Positions 30,958-39,826 of a stretch of 52,314 nt of DNA are shown here, in pieces. The stretch's first letter is position 1. Every line of letters begins with the position of its first letter. A model generated the notes under the pieces. That model saw nothing but the letters and a program-made list of their open reading frames with translations. It was not told where the DNA came from and searched no databases. The translations under genes and the position numbers were made by a program. The DNA lies in IMG/VR virus record IMGVR_UViG_3300033150_001973, positions 1-52,314 of that record, one strand, 5' to 3'. This DNA comes from a virus.

Positions 30958-30970
30958 ATAAGGGGGAGAT

Positions 30971-31408
30971 ATGAGAAAATTTTTAAGCATAATTATAACT
31001 CTACAAATAACGATAATATCTACTATTTTGTTATTCGGAATAATTAAAGGTAATAAACCAATTGTTGAACCTATTCAAGCACAAGGATTTAATAGAGTTC
31101 TGATATATGATAAAACTGTTGTTGATACAATAATTAACTATACTTTAACAGACGCAAATACAGAATATTCAATAACTCTGCCTTCTAGAACAATTGCTTT
31201 TGAAATACAACCGAGAGATACTTCTGTTGATTTAAAAATGGCTTACTATCCAGGTGAAAGTGGAACTAATTATTGGACTATAAGAGGAAACGGTGGTTGG
31301 TATTGTTTTTACTTTCCAAATTATAATTATTCAGGAAAAACTATATATTTACAATCAGCAACAGCAGGAGCAGTAGTTGAAATACATATTGTAAGAAAGT
31401 TATATTAA
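30971..31408 (+). CDS. Signal-anchored beta-rich protein (145 aa)
   Basis: An N-terminal hydrophobic segment (FLSIIITLQITIISTILLFGII) precedes a beta-sandwich-like domain (EYSITLPSRTIAFEIQP; WTIRGNGGWYCFYFPNYNYSG). Probably exported or membrane-anchored with the domain outside. It lies just upstream of the beta-helix spike and may be its base. Confidence 0.6.
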   Translation: MRKFLSIIITLQITIISTILLFGIIKGNKPIVEPIQAQGFNRVLIYDKTVVDTIINYTLTDANTEYSITLPSRTIAFEIQPRDTSVDLKMAYYPGESGTNYWTIRGNGGWYCFYFPNYNYSGKTIYLQSATAGAVVEIHIVRKLY

Positions 31409-31418
31409 AGGAGGTAGA

Positions 31419-34361
31419 ATGAAAAAAGTATTTTTTATATTAACATTTTTAGCAACTCTATTTTTCTTTTCAAAAGTATGTTATGCTCCTAGTAGAGGTG
31501 GAAGTATTGGTGGTGGAGATATGGAAAAAGCAGTTTATGATACAGATAATAATAGTATTGTAGATAAAGCAGAAGGATTGACAGAAAATGTTGTGACAGA
31601 AACAACAATTGTGGATAACACTATAACAGAAACAGATTTATCTTTTAGTCCATTGAATACAGACCAAACTTCTCCACAAGAAATTGTTAATGGTATACCA
31701 CTACTGAATACAACACCAAGTGGAAGTCCTGATATTAAATCACTTGTGAATAAACAGTATATAGATTGGGCTATATCATCTCTCGGAGCAAGTTATTATA
31801 TGTATAGAGACACAGACGCAACAGGGTATAAAACCTGCTATTTAAATCCATCTACTAATTCAGAAACTTCAATTGTGGCTTCAAGTTTATCTGATAATGA
31901 TTATATTGGTGGTTGGATTTCTGCAATAGGTGAAGCACCACAAAAATTGTTGAAAGGAGTATATAACTGGTATATTACTATGGAAAGAACTGGTGGAAAC
32001 AGAACATTAAGAGTTTATTGGAAGTTATATGAAAGAACTGCAGGTGATACAGAGATTGAAATTGCTACAAGTTCTTATTCAAATGAAATTACAAGTAGGG
32101 CTTCTTATATTGTTCCATTACAGTTAGACAGTGATTATATTCCTGCAAGTGATAGTAGAATAGTTGGAAAGTTGTATGCCGATGTAAGTGGGACTGGAAA
32201 TGCTCCAGAATTAACTATTTATTTTGAGGGTAATACTTCAAGTCGCTGGGAGATACCAGCGAATAGTGAGGTATTCCAAAATATTTTTGTCCCTTATGAT
32301 GGGGCAACTTCAAACATAGATTTAGGAAGCAAAAACCTAACTACAAATGGAACAATAAATGCTGGGACTTTACAGGTAAATTCAGTAGATGTTTTAAAAG
32401 TGAGTGATGATATATCATTATTAAATAATGATGCAGGATATATTACAGATGAGAGTGACCCTGTGTGGTCTTCAGAAAAGAGCAATTACTTTGATAAAAC
32501 TACTGATACCACTGATGATTTAAGTGAAGGAGCAACTAATAAATTTTATTCAACAAGTTTATTTAATACAGATTTTGCAAATAAAAGTATAGGCGATTTA
32601 TCAGATGTGATAATAAATTCTCCGAGTGATTGGCAAGTATTAAAATACGATAACGGAAAATGGGGAAATCAGTATGTAAATTTAAGTGAGTTAGGGGATG
32701 TATTTATAAATTTCCCTTCAAATGAAGAAGTGTTGAAATATGATAGTGGAACTGGGAAGTGGGTAAACGGAACGGTATCTGGCGGAGGACAAGAATTATA
32801 TGATTGTGTTGTTGCTTCTGATGGCAGTGGTGATTATACAACATTACACGACGCAATTCAGAATGGAGAAACTTCCATATACATTAAAGATGGGACTTAT
32901 ACAGAAACAAATATTACATTACAATTAGGAGGGACTAAACCAATTACTATCATCGGAGAAAGTCATAATGTGATAATAAATTCTGGAACTGATGGGTTAT
33001 TTTCTGTGCCATCAAAAACTATAGTTACTTATGCAGGGACTGTTAGTTTTGACTTAGGGTCAACAACAGTTACTGGAAATGGGACTTCATTTGTAAGTTC
33101 AGGAGTAAAAGCGGGAGATTATCTATATATTAATAATGGTGATGAGGCAAATGTTCCTTATGACTATCTTTTTAAAATTAAAAGTGTAGATAATGAGACA
33201 CAGTTGACTTTGTATGAACCTATAAGCTGGCCAGGGATGAATTCTATGACAAATTTCAATTATGAAATCAGAAGAATATCAAGAGCAGTAGTTATGAAAA
33301 ATTTAACATTAGAGGGAAAATTGGTAAAAGAGGAAGAAGATTATAATAGAGTAGTAGCAGGCTGGAAGATAGAAAATTGTATATTAAATAACTTCCAATT
33401 TAGACCATATAATGCGGTTGCACAGAATAATTCAGTAGTCAATTGCAGTGGTAGAAATGTCTGTATAAGATTAGGAAAAAAAGCAATCGTTAAGGGAAAT
33501 AGGTTTGTCTTAAGTGAGGTTGGAGTAGGCATTGATGTTTATTCTTATAGCGTAGTTGAGGGAAATACTTTATTTTCTCCTTGTAATAAGACCGCTATTG
33601 GAGTGTATGGTTATACTGTAGTAAATAATAATACAATTTTTTCTGGATGGGATTTTACAAATATGATTTACTCTACTGGTAGCGGTATTTATACATATAA
33701 CTCTGCTCGTAACATAATAATAAGTGGAAATACTATTGCGGGGAAAGAGTATGGAATTCAAAGTGATTATACCCCCTATGTAATAATCACAGGGAATTCA
33801 GTAAGAGGATGTAGTAAAAATGGTATAATATCCGAAGGGCAGTATGCTGTGATTTCAGGAAATATAGTGAAAGAATGCGGAGAAATGGGTTCTGCTGAAA
33901 GTGATATGGCTGGAATTTATGTTGGAGGTCTGGGTAGTAGTGTGGTAGGAAATGTTTGTGAAGATAATGCAGGAGATGGTATTTATATTGGTAATAGGTG
34001 TTCAGTAGTGGGAAATACCTGTAGAAATAATGGAGATAAAGGAATAGATGGAGATACAGGTTATAGGGGCAGTGTATTTATAGGAAACAAGGTAGATAAC
34101 AATACAAATAATTCTAACTATACGAGAAATTTGCCATCGTCAATTACAGTTGGCAGTTCTCCGTTTACTTATCAAAATAATTCAGGTTATGATTTGATTA
34201 TTCTGATAAGTGGTGGAACTGTAAGTTCTATTGAATTTAGCAGGGATAACTCAAATTGGTATGATGTGGGGCAAACAAGTGGAATGTTTATTTTACCAGA
34301 TGGGGATTATTTAAAAATTACTTATACAGAAGCACCAACAATGACAGCAATACAGAGGTAA
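31419..34361 (+). CDS. Secreted right-handed beta-helix spike (980 aa)
   Basis: It has a classic signal peptide (MKKVFFILTFLATLFFFSKVCYA). An N-terminal part resembles phage fibre proteins (DMEKAVYDTDNNSIVDKAEG; LSDVIINSPSDWQVLKYDNGKW). From about residue 470 a pectate-lyase-like beta helix starts (VVASDGSGDYTTLHDAI, IYIKDGTYTE) and continues with NSVVNCSG, GNTI and GNSV rungs to about residue 900. A small C-terminal domain follows. Likely a receptor-binding or glycan-degrading spike. A signal peptide on a spike is unusual and implies export before assembly. Confidence 0.8.
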   Translation: MKKVFFILTFLATLFFFSKVCYAPSRGGSIGGGDMEKAVYDTDNNSIVDKAEGLTENVVTETTIVDNTITETDLSFSPLNTDQTSPQEIVNGIPLLNTTPSGSPDIKSLVNKQYIDWAISSLGASYYMYRDTDATGYKTCYLNPSTNSETSIVASSLSDNDYIGGWISAIGEAPQKLLKGVYNWYITMERTGGNRTLRVYWKLYERTAGDTEIEIATSSYSNEITSRASYIVPLQLDSDYIPASDSRIVGKLYADVSGTGNAPELTIYFEGNTSSRWEIPANSEVFQNIFVPYDGATSNIDLGSKNLTTNGTINAGTLQVNSVDVLKVSDDISLLNNDAGYITDESDPVWSSEKSNYFDKTTDTTDDLSEGATNKFYSTSLFNTDFANKSIGDLSDVIINSPSDWQVLKYDNGKWGNQYVNLSELGDVFINFPSNEEVLKYDSGTGKWVNGTVSGGGQELYDCVVASDGSGDYTTLHDAIQNGETSIYIKDGTYTETNITLQLGGTKPITIIGESHNVIINSGTDGLFSVPSKTIVTYAGTVSFDLGSTTVTGNGTSFVSSGVKAGDYLYINNGDEANVPYDYLFKIKSVDNETQLTLYEPISWPGMNSMTNFNYEIRRISRAVVMKNLTLEGKLVKEEEDYNRVVAGWKIENCILNNFQFRPYNAVAQNNSVVNCSGRNVCIRLGKKAIVKGNRFVLSEVGVGIDVYSYSVVEGNTLFSPCNKTAIGVYGYTVVNNNTIFSGWDFTNMIYSTGSGIYTYNSARNIIISGNTIAGKEYGIQSDYTPYVIITGNSVRGCSKNGIISEGQYAVISGNIVKECGEMGSAESDMAGIYVGGLGSSVVGNVCEDNAGDGIYIGNRCSVVGNTCRNNGDKGIDGDTGYRGSVFIGNKVDNNTNNSNYTRNLPSSITVGSSPFTYQNNSGYDLIILISGGTVSSIEFSRDNSNWYDVGQTSGMFILPDGDYLKITYTEAPTMTAIQR

Positions 34362-34383
34362 TTAACTAAAAAGGAGGTTGATT

Positions 34384-34782
34384 ATGAAAAAGTATTTGCT
34401 TTCAATTCTTATTTTGATTTTCTTTGCTTCTTGGGGTCTCACTCAAGCTCAAGAAAATAAGGTAAAGGCTGGACCTAGGGAATTTAGATGTGTGTATAAT
34501 TTTCTAAAAACTAAACCAGAACTTGAAGTTGTTGAGAAAGATGGCAAAACATATTTAAAACTTCTTGTTCCTTACAAAACTGAAGAAGAAATTAAGCAAG
34601 AAGAGGAAAAAGAAAAAATTGAAGAACTAAAAAAAGAAAAAAAGAAGTTGCTGGAGAAACTTAATGAAATAAATAAAAAATTAGAAGAAAAAGGAATAAT
34701 TGAAGATAACCAAATTTCTCCAAATGTTGTATATATTTTAAATTGGGAATTTAATAGGAATTCAAAAATGAAAGGAGGATAA
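34384..34782 (+). CDS. Secreted coiled-coil protein (132 aa)
   Basis: ATG 34384 follows AAAAGGAGGTTGATT. A signal peptide (LLSILILIFFASWGLTQAQ) is followed by a small domain and a Lys/Glu coiled coil (about residues 72-110). It would be exported and may accompany the spike. The family is not recognised. Confidence 0.65.
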   Translation: MKKYLLSILILIFFASWGLTQAQENKVKAGPREFRCVYNFLKTKPELEVVEKDGKTYLKLLVPYKTEEEIKQEEEKEKIEELKKEKKKLLEKLNEINKKLEEKGIIEDNQISPNVVYILNWEFNRNSKMKGG

Positions 34783-34783
34783 T

Positions 34784-35080
34784 ATGACAGTAGAAACAGT
34801 TATAGGATTTTCAACTCTGATACTGGTAATAATTGGATGGTTAGTGAAACTTTCTTATCAATATGGCAAACAAAACCAATTTAATCAAGAAACTCGTGCT
34901 TCAACTGAAGAAGTTGAAAGGAAAATAGATGAATTTAAAAATCAAGATTGTCTTCCTTTCAGACACGAAATAAGCGATAAGATAGATGAAATGAATATAA
35001 AACTAACAAGAATTGAAACAGATATTGCCTGGATTAAAAGAAAGATTAACGGTAGAAATCTTATTGGAGGTGATAAGTAA
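34784..35080 (+). CDS. XhlA-like membrane/coiled-coil protein (98 aa)
   Basis: One membrane segment (VIGFSTLILVIIGWLVKLSYQY) is followed by a coiled coil ending ETDIAWIKRKI. This order with the TDIAWIK-type element resembles holin-associated or hemolysin XhlA-like phage proteins, in inverted order. It lies directly upstream of the amidase. Confidence 0.5.
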   Translation: MTVETVIGFSTLILVIIGWLVKLSYQYGKQNQFNQETRASTEEVERKIDEFKNQDCLPFRHEISDKIDEMNIKLTRIETDIAWIKRKINGRNLIGGDK

Positions 35081-35082
35081 CA

Positions 35083-35643
35083 GTGTCAATTAAACTATGT
35101 ATAGACGCTGGGCACGGAGGTAGAGACAGTGGAGCAGTTGGAATTTTAGTGGAGAAACAAATAACTCTTGCTATTGCTTTGAAAGTTAAAAAATTAAGTT
35201 TAATGAGAGAATATAAAAACAGGATAGAAATAATTATGACAAGAGAAGAGGATAGATACATTTCATTAAAGGACAGATGTAAAATAGCAAATGAGAATAA
35301 ATGTGATTATTTTATTTCTATTCATTGCAACAGTTCAAAAAAGCCAACAGAATTTGGTGGTATAGAAGTTTTTTATTATCGTGGTTCAAAAAAAGGAAAT
35401 TATTTAGCATATCATATAATAAATAATATTCTAAAGAGAATATTTATATTAGGCAACAGAGGAACAAAAAGAGGAAATTTTTATGTTTTAAGGCATACAA
35501 TAATGCCTGCTTGTTTAGTTGAATGTGGATTTGTAAATAATGAAACGGACGCCGAAATTCTGACAACTTATCAGTATGAGTATGCAGAAGGAATTATAAA
35601 CGCTGTTATAAATGCTCACAATACCTGGAGGAACAATGAATAA
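35083..35643 (+). CDS. N-acetylmuramoyl-L-alanine amidase (Amidase_3)
   Basis: GTG start with GGAGGTG upstream. Zinc ligands are visible in CIDAGHGGRDSG (His about 11), Glu about 24 and FISIHCNSS (His about 81); the catalytic Glu is in LVECGFVNN (about 147). It cleaves the peptide from muramic acid. No signal peptide, so it needs a holin to reach the wall; holin-like genes lie at 34784 and 37017. It is the likely endolysin. Confidence 0.9.
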   Translation: MSIKLCIDAGHGGRDSGAVGILVEKQITLAIALKVKKLSLMREYKNRIEIIMTREEDRYISLKDRCKIANENKCDYFISIHCNSSKKPTEFGGIEVFYYRGSKKGNYLAYHIINNILKRIFILGNRGTKRGNFYVLRHTIMPACLVECGFVNNETDAEILTTYQYEYAEGIINAVINAHNTWRNNE

Positions 35644-35740
35644 AAAGAAGTTAAACGATAATTTTGTAGAATATGGAAGTATTTTTGGTATGTTATTTAC
35701 CATTTATCTTTTAATTTTGTTTTTAAGGTCTTTAAAATGA
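35636..35740 (+). CDS. Single-span mini membrane protein (34 aa)
   Basis: A short frame with CTGGAGGAACA before its ATG. One hydrophobic segment (GMLFTIYLLILFL) near the C terminus. It overlaps the genes on both sides by a few bases. It may assist lysis or sit in the virion membrane. Confidence 0.55.
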   Translation: MNKKKLNDNFVEYGSIFGMLFTIYLLILFLRSLK

Positions 35741-36024
35741 AAAACATTATATTGAAACTACTGAAAAGGAGAATAGAAGCAGAACTAAAAGAGATAAAAG
35801 ATGAAGTTCTTTCAGATAAGAAGTTTTGGTTTGGACTTATATATGAAATACTAAAGTTTATAAATGAAAAATATGAGTTAAAAATCAGTTCAAGAAGTTT
35901 ATATAAAATTGCTGGTGTAATTGTAAAAAATTGGGATAGATGGGGTGATGAATTTAAGTGTATAATAAAATGTAAAAAGTTGCACAAAGCATTGGTAGAT
36001 TATTTTAAAATATGGAAGGTGTAA
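35737..36024 (+). CDS. Basic helical protein (95 aa)
   Basis: The ATG overlaps the upstream stop. The protein is helical and Lys-rich throughout (ILKLLKRRIEAELKEIKDEV). No membrane segment or motif is recognised. Confidence 0.6.
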   Translation: MKNIILKLLKRRIEAELKEIKDEVLSDKKFWFGLIYEILKFINEKYELKISSRSLYKIAGVIVKNWDRWGDEFKCIIKCKKLHKALVDYFKIWKV

Positions 36025-36036
36025 AAGGGGGATAAA

Positions 36037-36558
36037 ATGTATTATAGAGGTGAAAAAATAAAGGAAATTATTAAAAATGATTATGGAGTTGAGTGTAAAG
36101 ATATAGTAGAAACTTATAAAAATTTATATACTGATAAAGAACTTGTAGAATTGAGGAAAAAATTAGAGGAATTGAAAAATAAAATAGCAGAAATAGAATA
36201 TGAAAGATACAGAAAAAAAGAAATAGAACTTACAGAAAAATACTGGAAAACTATCTTGAATAGAGTATTTAAAAAATACCCTGAATTATTAAAAAATGTT
36301 GAATATATTGATTTAGATGATTACCTATTAGAAGTGTTTTTTGATTGTCCAAAAGAAACAAAATTTTCTGTGATGATGCATTATGTATCAGAAAATAAAC
36401 CATATATTAGTGTTTTTATAAGAAATCTGGCGAAAAGACCTTTAGGAAAAGAAATAATGGAAAAACTGCCAGTGGAAGCAACTGTTGATGAAATAGTGAA
36501 CATTATAGGAAAATATAAAGATTATTTAACTTGTGATAAATATGCTCTTGAACCATAA
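36037..36558 (+). CDS. Coiled-coil protein of unknown function (173 aa)
   Basis: It starts after AAAAGGGGGATAAA. A coiled coil (residues about 33-65, ELRKKLEELKNKIAEIEYE) precedes a mixed domain. No family is recognised. Confidence 0.6.
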   Translation: MYYRGEKIKEIIKNDYGVECKDIVETYKNLYTDKELVELRKKLEELKNKIAEIEYERYRKKEIELTEKYWKTILNRVFKKYPELLKNVEYIDLDDYLLEVFFDCPKETKFSVMMHYVSENKPYISVFIRNLAKRPLGKEIMEKLPVEATVDEIVNIIGKYKDYLTCDKYALEP

Positions 36559-36583
36559 GGTAAAATATAATAGGAGGTAAGTA

Positions 36584-37003
36584 ATGATAACAGGAGAAGT
36601 AATTGAAGCAGGGACACAAGCGATGAAAACAGCACAAAAAACAGCAGAAAAAGGGACAGAAGCATTGGGATATAAGGAAGTTAGATGGATTTTAGTTGGT
36701 GGAGCAATTATTATACTTTTTCCCTTCATAAGAAGATATTTAGTAAATATAATTGCTCTACCACCTGTTGATGAAGGAGGAAAACCTACAAGTTTACCAG
36801 AAGACGCTCAAATATGGAGAAAATTTTATAAACAAAGCACACTTAATACTGCATTACCATATTGGGCTAAATTGGGATACAAACTTATATATATAAGAAC
36901 AACAAGAAAAGGAAGTTGGTATAAACCAGACCCAATAGCAGTTGCTTGGTGGTCTCCAAGTAAAAGGATGTGTGTGTGGATTGAGAATATAACTTATGTG
37001 TAA
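36584..37003 (+). CDS. Single-span membrane protein (139 aa)
   Basis: Start after AATAGGAGGTAAGTA. An Ala/Thr/Glu helix (residues 1-30) precedes one membrane segment (WILVGGAIIILFPFI) and a basic Trp/Tyr-rich domain with a possible beta hairpin (KLIYIRTTRKGSWYKPDPIAVAWW). Function is unknown; it belongs to the virion/lysis set. Confidence 0.6.
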   Translation: MITGEVIEAGTQAMKTAQKTAEKGTEALGYKEVRWILVGGAIIILFPFIRRYLVNIIALPPVDEGGKPTSLPEDAQIWRKFYKQSTLNTALPYWAKLGYKLIYIRTTRKGSWYKPDPIAVAWWSPSKRMCVWIENITYV

Positions 37004-37016
37004 AAGGAGGTGTATG

Positions 37017-37298
37017 ATGATTAAAGGAATTCTTTTTTTAAGTATAGCATTGGAGAGGATAGTTGAGTTTTTAAGGCAGAATACAAAAATTAAGAAAGTT
37101 CCTGCTCTTTTAATTGTATGGGTATTTTCATTTTTAAGTTTATTCTTCTGGGGTAAAGGTGGGGTTTTAGGACTTATTTCCCCAATAAATAAGATATGGG
37201 ATAGTATCTTTACAAGTTTCATAATTACAGCAGGAAGTAAAATAACTCACGATTTATTAGGATTAGTAGAAGGTAAATATAAAGAAGTGAAAAAATGA
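37017..37298 (+). CDS. Holin-like membrane protein (93 aa)
   Basis: ATG 37017 is better spaced from AAAGGAGG than ATG 37014. Two to three hydrophobic segments are present, and FIITAGSKITHDLLGL near the end resembles the GS-x-HD element of small phage holin-like membrane proteins. With the amidase nearby, it is the best holin candidate. Confidence 0.5.
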   Translation: MIKGILFLSIALERIVEFLRQNTKIKKVPALLIVWVFSFLSLFFWGKGGVLGLISPINKIWDSIFTSFIITAGSKITHDLLGLVEGKYKEVKK

Positions 37299-37444
37299 AG
37301 AAGTTGAGTTTAAAAGATTGGCTTGAAGTTGGTATGTATTTAGCATTGTTTGGAGCAGTGGTATTCTTTGGAACATCTATTTTTACTGAATTACAGAATA
37401 AGTTAAAAGAAAAGGTAAAAAAAGAATTAGAAGAAATAACATAA
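37295..37444 (+). CDS. Single-span mini membrane protein (49 aa)
   Basis: ATG overlaps the upstream TGA. One membrane segment (VGMYLALFGAVVFFGTSIF) and a Lys/Glu helix at the C terminus. It may be a second holin component or a virion membrane peptide. Confidence 0.6.
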   Translation: MKKLSLKDWLEVGMYLALFGAVVFFGTSIFTELQNKLKEKVKKELEEIT

Positions 37445-37458
37445 AAAGGAGGTAGAAG

Positions 37459-37974
37459 ATGAGAAAATTAGAAAAGATTTTTGGTAAGGTAAGGGTTTTA
37501 CACTTGTTTATAATTTTTGTGTCTATTTTGGCGTCTCAACTGGTGTTCTCTGCTGAAAAAAAGGTAAAGGAGAAGAACTGGTGGGATGAGATAATTTCAG
37601 ATGTAAATTTTCTTAAAGAATATGATTGGAAAGGTTCTTTAGGAGGGATTGTATTACGAATGGGAAAAAAGGATTACAAGGTTGAGAGTTGCACTCAATT
37701 CCTTCAATCTCCAAAGGAATATCTCAATCTAAATGCAATCTATCCAGAGATAGTGGGAATGGCAGGAGAGTTTAATCTGAAAAAGGCACTCGGAGATTTC
37801 TGGTTTAAAGTATGTGTAAAGATAGATGAAGAAGCAAGGAAAAAACTTGAGGAAAAATTTAAGTTTTTCAAGTTCATACGGATAGATGTAGGTGGGTATT
37901 TTGGTTGGGATACTTCTGATAGTGGAGATTTCAAAGGAGGGATGGCGTTTAAGGTAGTTGAGTGGAAATTCTAA
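37459..37974 (+). CDS. Secreted protein of unknown function (171 aa)
   Basis: It starts after AAAAAGGAGGTAGAAG. A basic N terminus and a signal peptide (LHLFIIFVSILASQLVFSA) are followed by a domain with WWDEII and strand-like segments ending GGMAFKVVEWKF. Two cysteines could form a disulfide. The beta-rich end recalls a small outer-membrane or periplasmic protein, but no family is recognised. Confidence 0.6.
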   Translation: MRKLEKIFGKVRVLHLFIIFVSILASQLVFSAEKKVKEKNWWDEIISDVNFLKEYDWKGSLGGIVLRMGKKDYKVESCTQFLQSPKEYLNLNAIYPEIVGMAGEFNLKKALGDFWFKVCVKIDEEARKKLEEKFKFFKFIRIDVGGYFGWDTSDSGDFKGGMAFKVVEWKF

Positions 37975-37989
37975 AAAAAGGAGGACAGA

Positions 37990-38262
37990 ATGGAAAATAA
38001 AAATTTATTATTGATAGGGGGAGCAATAGCATTAATTCTATGGTTAGTAAGTCAAAGAAGGAAAAGTGAGACAACAACTGTAACAAGTTCAAGCATAGGA
38101 CAATCAGATTTACTGACAGGTATGGGTATGGGAGTAAGTGGTATTCCCAGACGAGGAAGACCAAAAACAGAAGCAGAAAGATTAGCAACTCATAAACTTC
38201 TTTATGGAAATACTAATTTACCACCACGAGGGACAGGATTATTTAAGAGGGGTATGTTATGA
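37990..38262 (+). CDS. N-anchored membrane protein with IGQS (90 aa)
   Basis: Start after AAAAAGGAGGACAGA. One membrane segment at residues about 5-20 (LLLIGGAIALILWLVS), then a Thr/Ser linker, SIGQS near residues 35-39, Gly/Met-rich sequence and a basic tail (RRGRPKTEAERLATHKLL). The IGQS follows the membrane span by about 15 residues. Confidence 0.65.
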   Translation: MENKNLLLIGGAIALILWLVSQRRKSETTTVTSSSIGQSDLLTGMGMGVSGIPRRGRPKTEAERLATHKLLYGNTNLPPRGTGLFKRGML

Positions 38263-38768
38263 TTGGAGATATTTTTGTATTTTATCCTGACAAAAGTAAT
38301 TGGTTTAGTTGTTTCATAGGTGGATATATAGGTGGAGCGAGTCATTGTGGAGTAAAAATAGTAGAAATAAAAACTATACCGATAATATTTGAAGCAGTAG
38401 GAGAGCATAACAGAGTAGAGTTAAATCCACTTTTAATAAAAGAAGATAGAATATATGATATTTACAGATTAAAGAAAGAATACAGAGAAAATTTTGATTT
38501 AGATAAAGCAATAGAGTGGGCATTAAAACAGGTTGGTAAAGGATATGATTATTTGCAATTGATTGGTATTAAACTCAAAAGGGCAAGATTTGATAGTCCA
38601 TATAAATATATATGTTCTGAACTTGTATATAATTTTTTTAAAGAAGGCGGTATTGAACTTGCCGAATGGAAAAAGAAGTCGTTTATAACACCAAAAGATA
38701 TAACTGAAGACCCGAAACTTGAACTTATAAAAGGAGGGAAAGTTGAGGACAACAAAAATACAACTTGA
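38259..38768 (+). CDS. Permuted NlpC/P60-like (YiiX/YebB-type) cysteine enzyme
   Basis: The order GDIFVFY, ASHCGVKIVE (His), YDIYRL, AIEWALKQVGKGYDYLQL, YICSELVYNFF (Cys) is that of circularly permuted NlpC/P60 enzymes of the YiiX/YebB group. These cleave amide bonds in peptidoglycan, lipids or proteins. It could be a wall enzyme or virion maturation protease. Confidence 0.75.
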   Translation: MIGDIFVFYPDKSNWFSCFIGGYIGGASHCGVKIVEIKTIPIIFEAVGEHNRVELNPLLIKEDRIYDIYRLKKEYRENFDLDKAIEWALKQVGKGYDYLQLIGIKLKRARFDSPYKYICSELVYNFFKEGGIELAEWKKKSFITPKDITEDPKLELIKGGKVEDNKNTT

Positions 38769-38970
38769 AATGGAAATACCAGAAGCGTTATGGGAAAATG
38801 TTAAACCCCTCATATCAAAAAAAGGTATAACAATAAGGAAGGTAAAGGGAGTTTACAGGATAAAGATAACACAAGGACTTGGTGAACTTATAAAAATGAG
38901 ATTGTTAACACTACTATTAGAAATGTCAAAGAGATTACGGGAGATAAAAGATGGCAAAAGAAATAGATAA
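38743..38970 (+). CDS. Small basic protein (75 aa), TTG start
   Basis: A TTG at 38743 has an excellent AAAGGAGGGAAAG signal and overlaps the preceding gene by 26 bases. Strand-strand-helix layout (QLEMEIPEALW; GVYRIKITQGLGELIKM) with a basic end. Unknown function. Confidence 0.6.
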   Translation: MRTTKIQLEMEIPEALWENVKPLISKKGITIRKVKGVYRIKITQGLGELIKMRLLTLLLEMSKRLREIKDGKRNR

Positions 38971-39223
38971 GGAAAAATTTGCTACTTTAATGGAGAAACA
39001 GAGACATAGGTTAAATGAACTTATAGATTACTTAAAGTCAAATCTTGAAGAGTTAGAAGAAGAGGAACATAAATTACAATCAAAATACAAAGAATTAAAG
39101 GAAAAGAGAGGTGATGTAAAAGAGTTTATAAATTTAAAAGATTTAATGTTTTTTGCGATAGCAGGATTTATTGGGTATATAGTGTGGAAAAACTATAAAG
39201 AACAAAAGGGAGGTGTCTTATGA
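38951..39223 (+). CDS. Coiled-coil protein with C-terminal membrane span (90 aa)
   Basis: Residues about 18-55 form a coiled coil (LIDYLKSNLEELEEEEHKL). A membrane segment near residues 65-80 (LMFFAIAGFIGYIVW) is followed by a short basic tail. It is tail-anchored, like the proteins at 27344-28997. Confidence 0.65.
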   Translation: MAKEIDKEKFATLMEKQRHRLNELIDYLKSNLEELEEEEHKLQSKYKELKEKRGDVKEFINLKDLMFFAIAGFIGYIVWKNYKEQKGGVL

Positions 39224-39555
39224 AAAGGTTTTATCCTTTAAAACAACCACCAAAGAAGTATGCAGATGTTAAGACAAGAACAAATATAGTAGATGGATGG
39301 GCTTTAATAAGGAGGTTTTCTTCAATAAGGGACTTAAATGATGAGGTATATAATTTAAGGAAGCAAGGGTATCAAGTAGAAACATTAACTTCAAAGATAC
39401 AAGGAAAACTTCCTCATCGTGTAGTTAAGTATATTTTATGGAAACATTTACTTACTGGTATTTATCTAGCAGAAACAAGAATAGAAGAAGGAACAGGCAG
39501 ACCATTACAAAAATTTCAAAAGAAAGCGTATGTTAAGGGAGTTATTTCTCAGTAA
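39220..39555 (+). CDS. Basic protein of unknown function (111 aa)
   Basis: ATG overlaps the upstream stop and follows GGGAGGTGTCTT. Mixed alpha/beta, rich in Lys/Arg/Tyr, no membrane segment, ending VKGVISQ. No family is recognised. Confidence 0.6.
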   Translation: MKRFYPLKQPPKKYADVKTRTNIVDGWALIRRFSSIRDLNDEVYNLRKQGYQVETLTSKIQGKLPHRVVKYILWKHLLTGIYLAETRIEEGTGRPLQKFQKKAYVKGVISQ

Positions 39556-39571
39556 GAAGGGGGTGTAGAAA

Positions 39572-39826
39572 ATGGAATATGTAGCAAAAAATATATGTCC
39601 AGAGTGTAAAGGATTAGGTCTTGTAGTAGTAAATCTTAAATATCCAGTTGCTCACAGTCCTGCCGTTCAAGTTAAGAAAGTATTTATTCCTTGTCCAAGA
39701 TGTAAAGGAACTGGTATTTTAACAGCAACAAGTATAGGACAAACATTGCAAAAACCACCAGTTATTAAAAGAAAAGAGTATAAGCCAGTAAAGATAAATA
39801 TCTACGGTAGAAAACAGGGGGTATAA
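39572..39826 (+). CDS. DnaJ-type zinc module with SIGQT (84 aa)
   Basis: CPECKGLGL and CPRCKGTGI are paired CxxCxGxG motifs of the DnaJ cysteine-rich fold. SIGQT follows near residue 56, then a basic tail. It may be an assembly factor recognising partly folded virion proteins. It stops directly before the coiled-coil gene at 39827. Confidence 0.7.
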   Translation: MEYVAKNICPECKGLGLVVVNLKYPVAHSPAVQVKKVFIPCPRCKGTGILTATSIGQTLQKPPVIKRKEYKPVKINIYGRKQGV

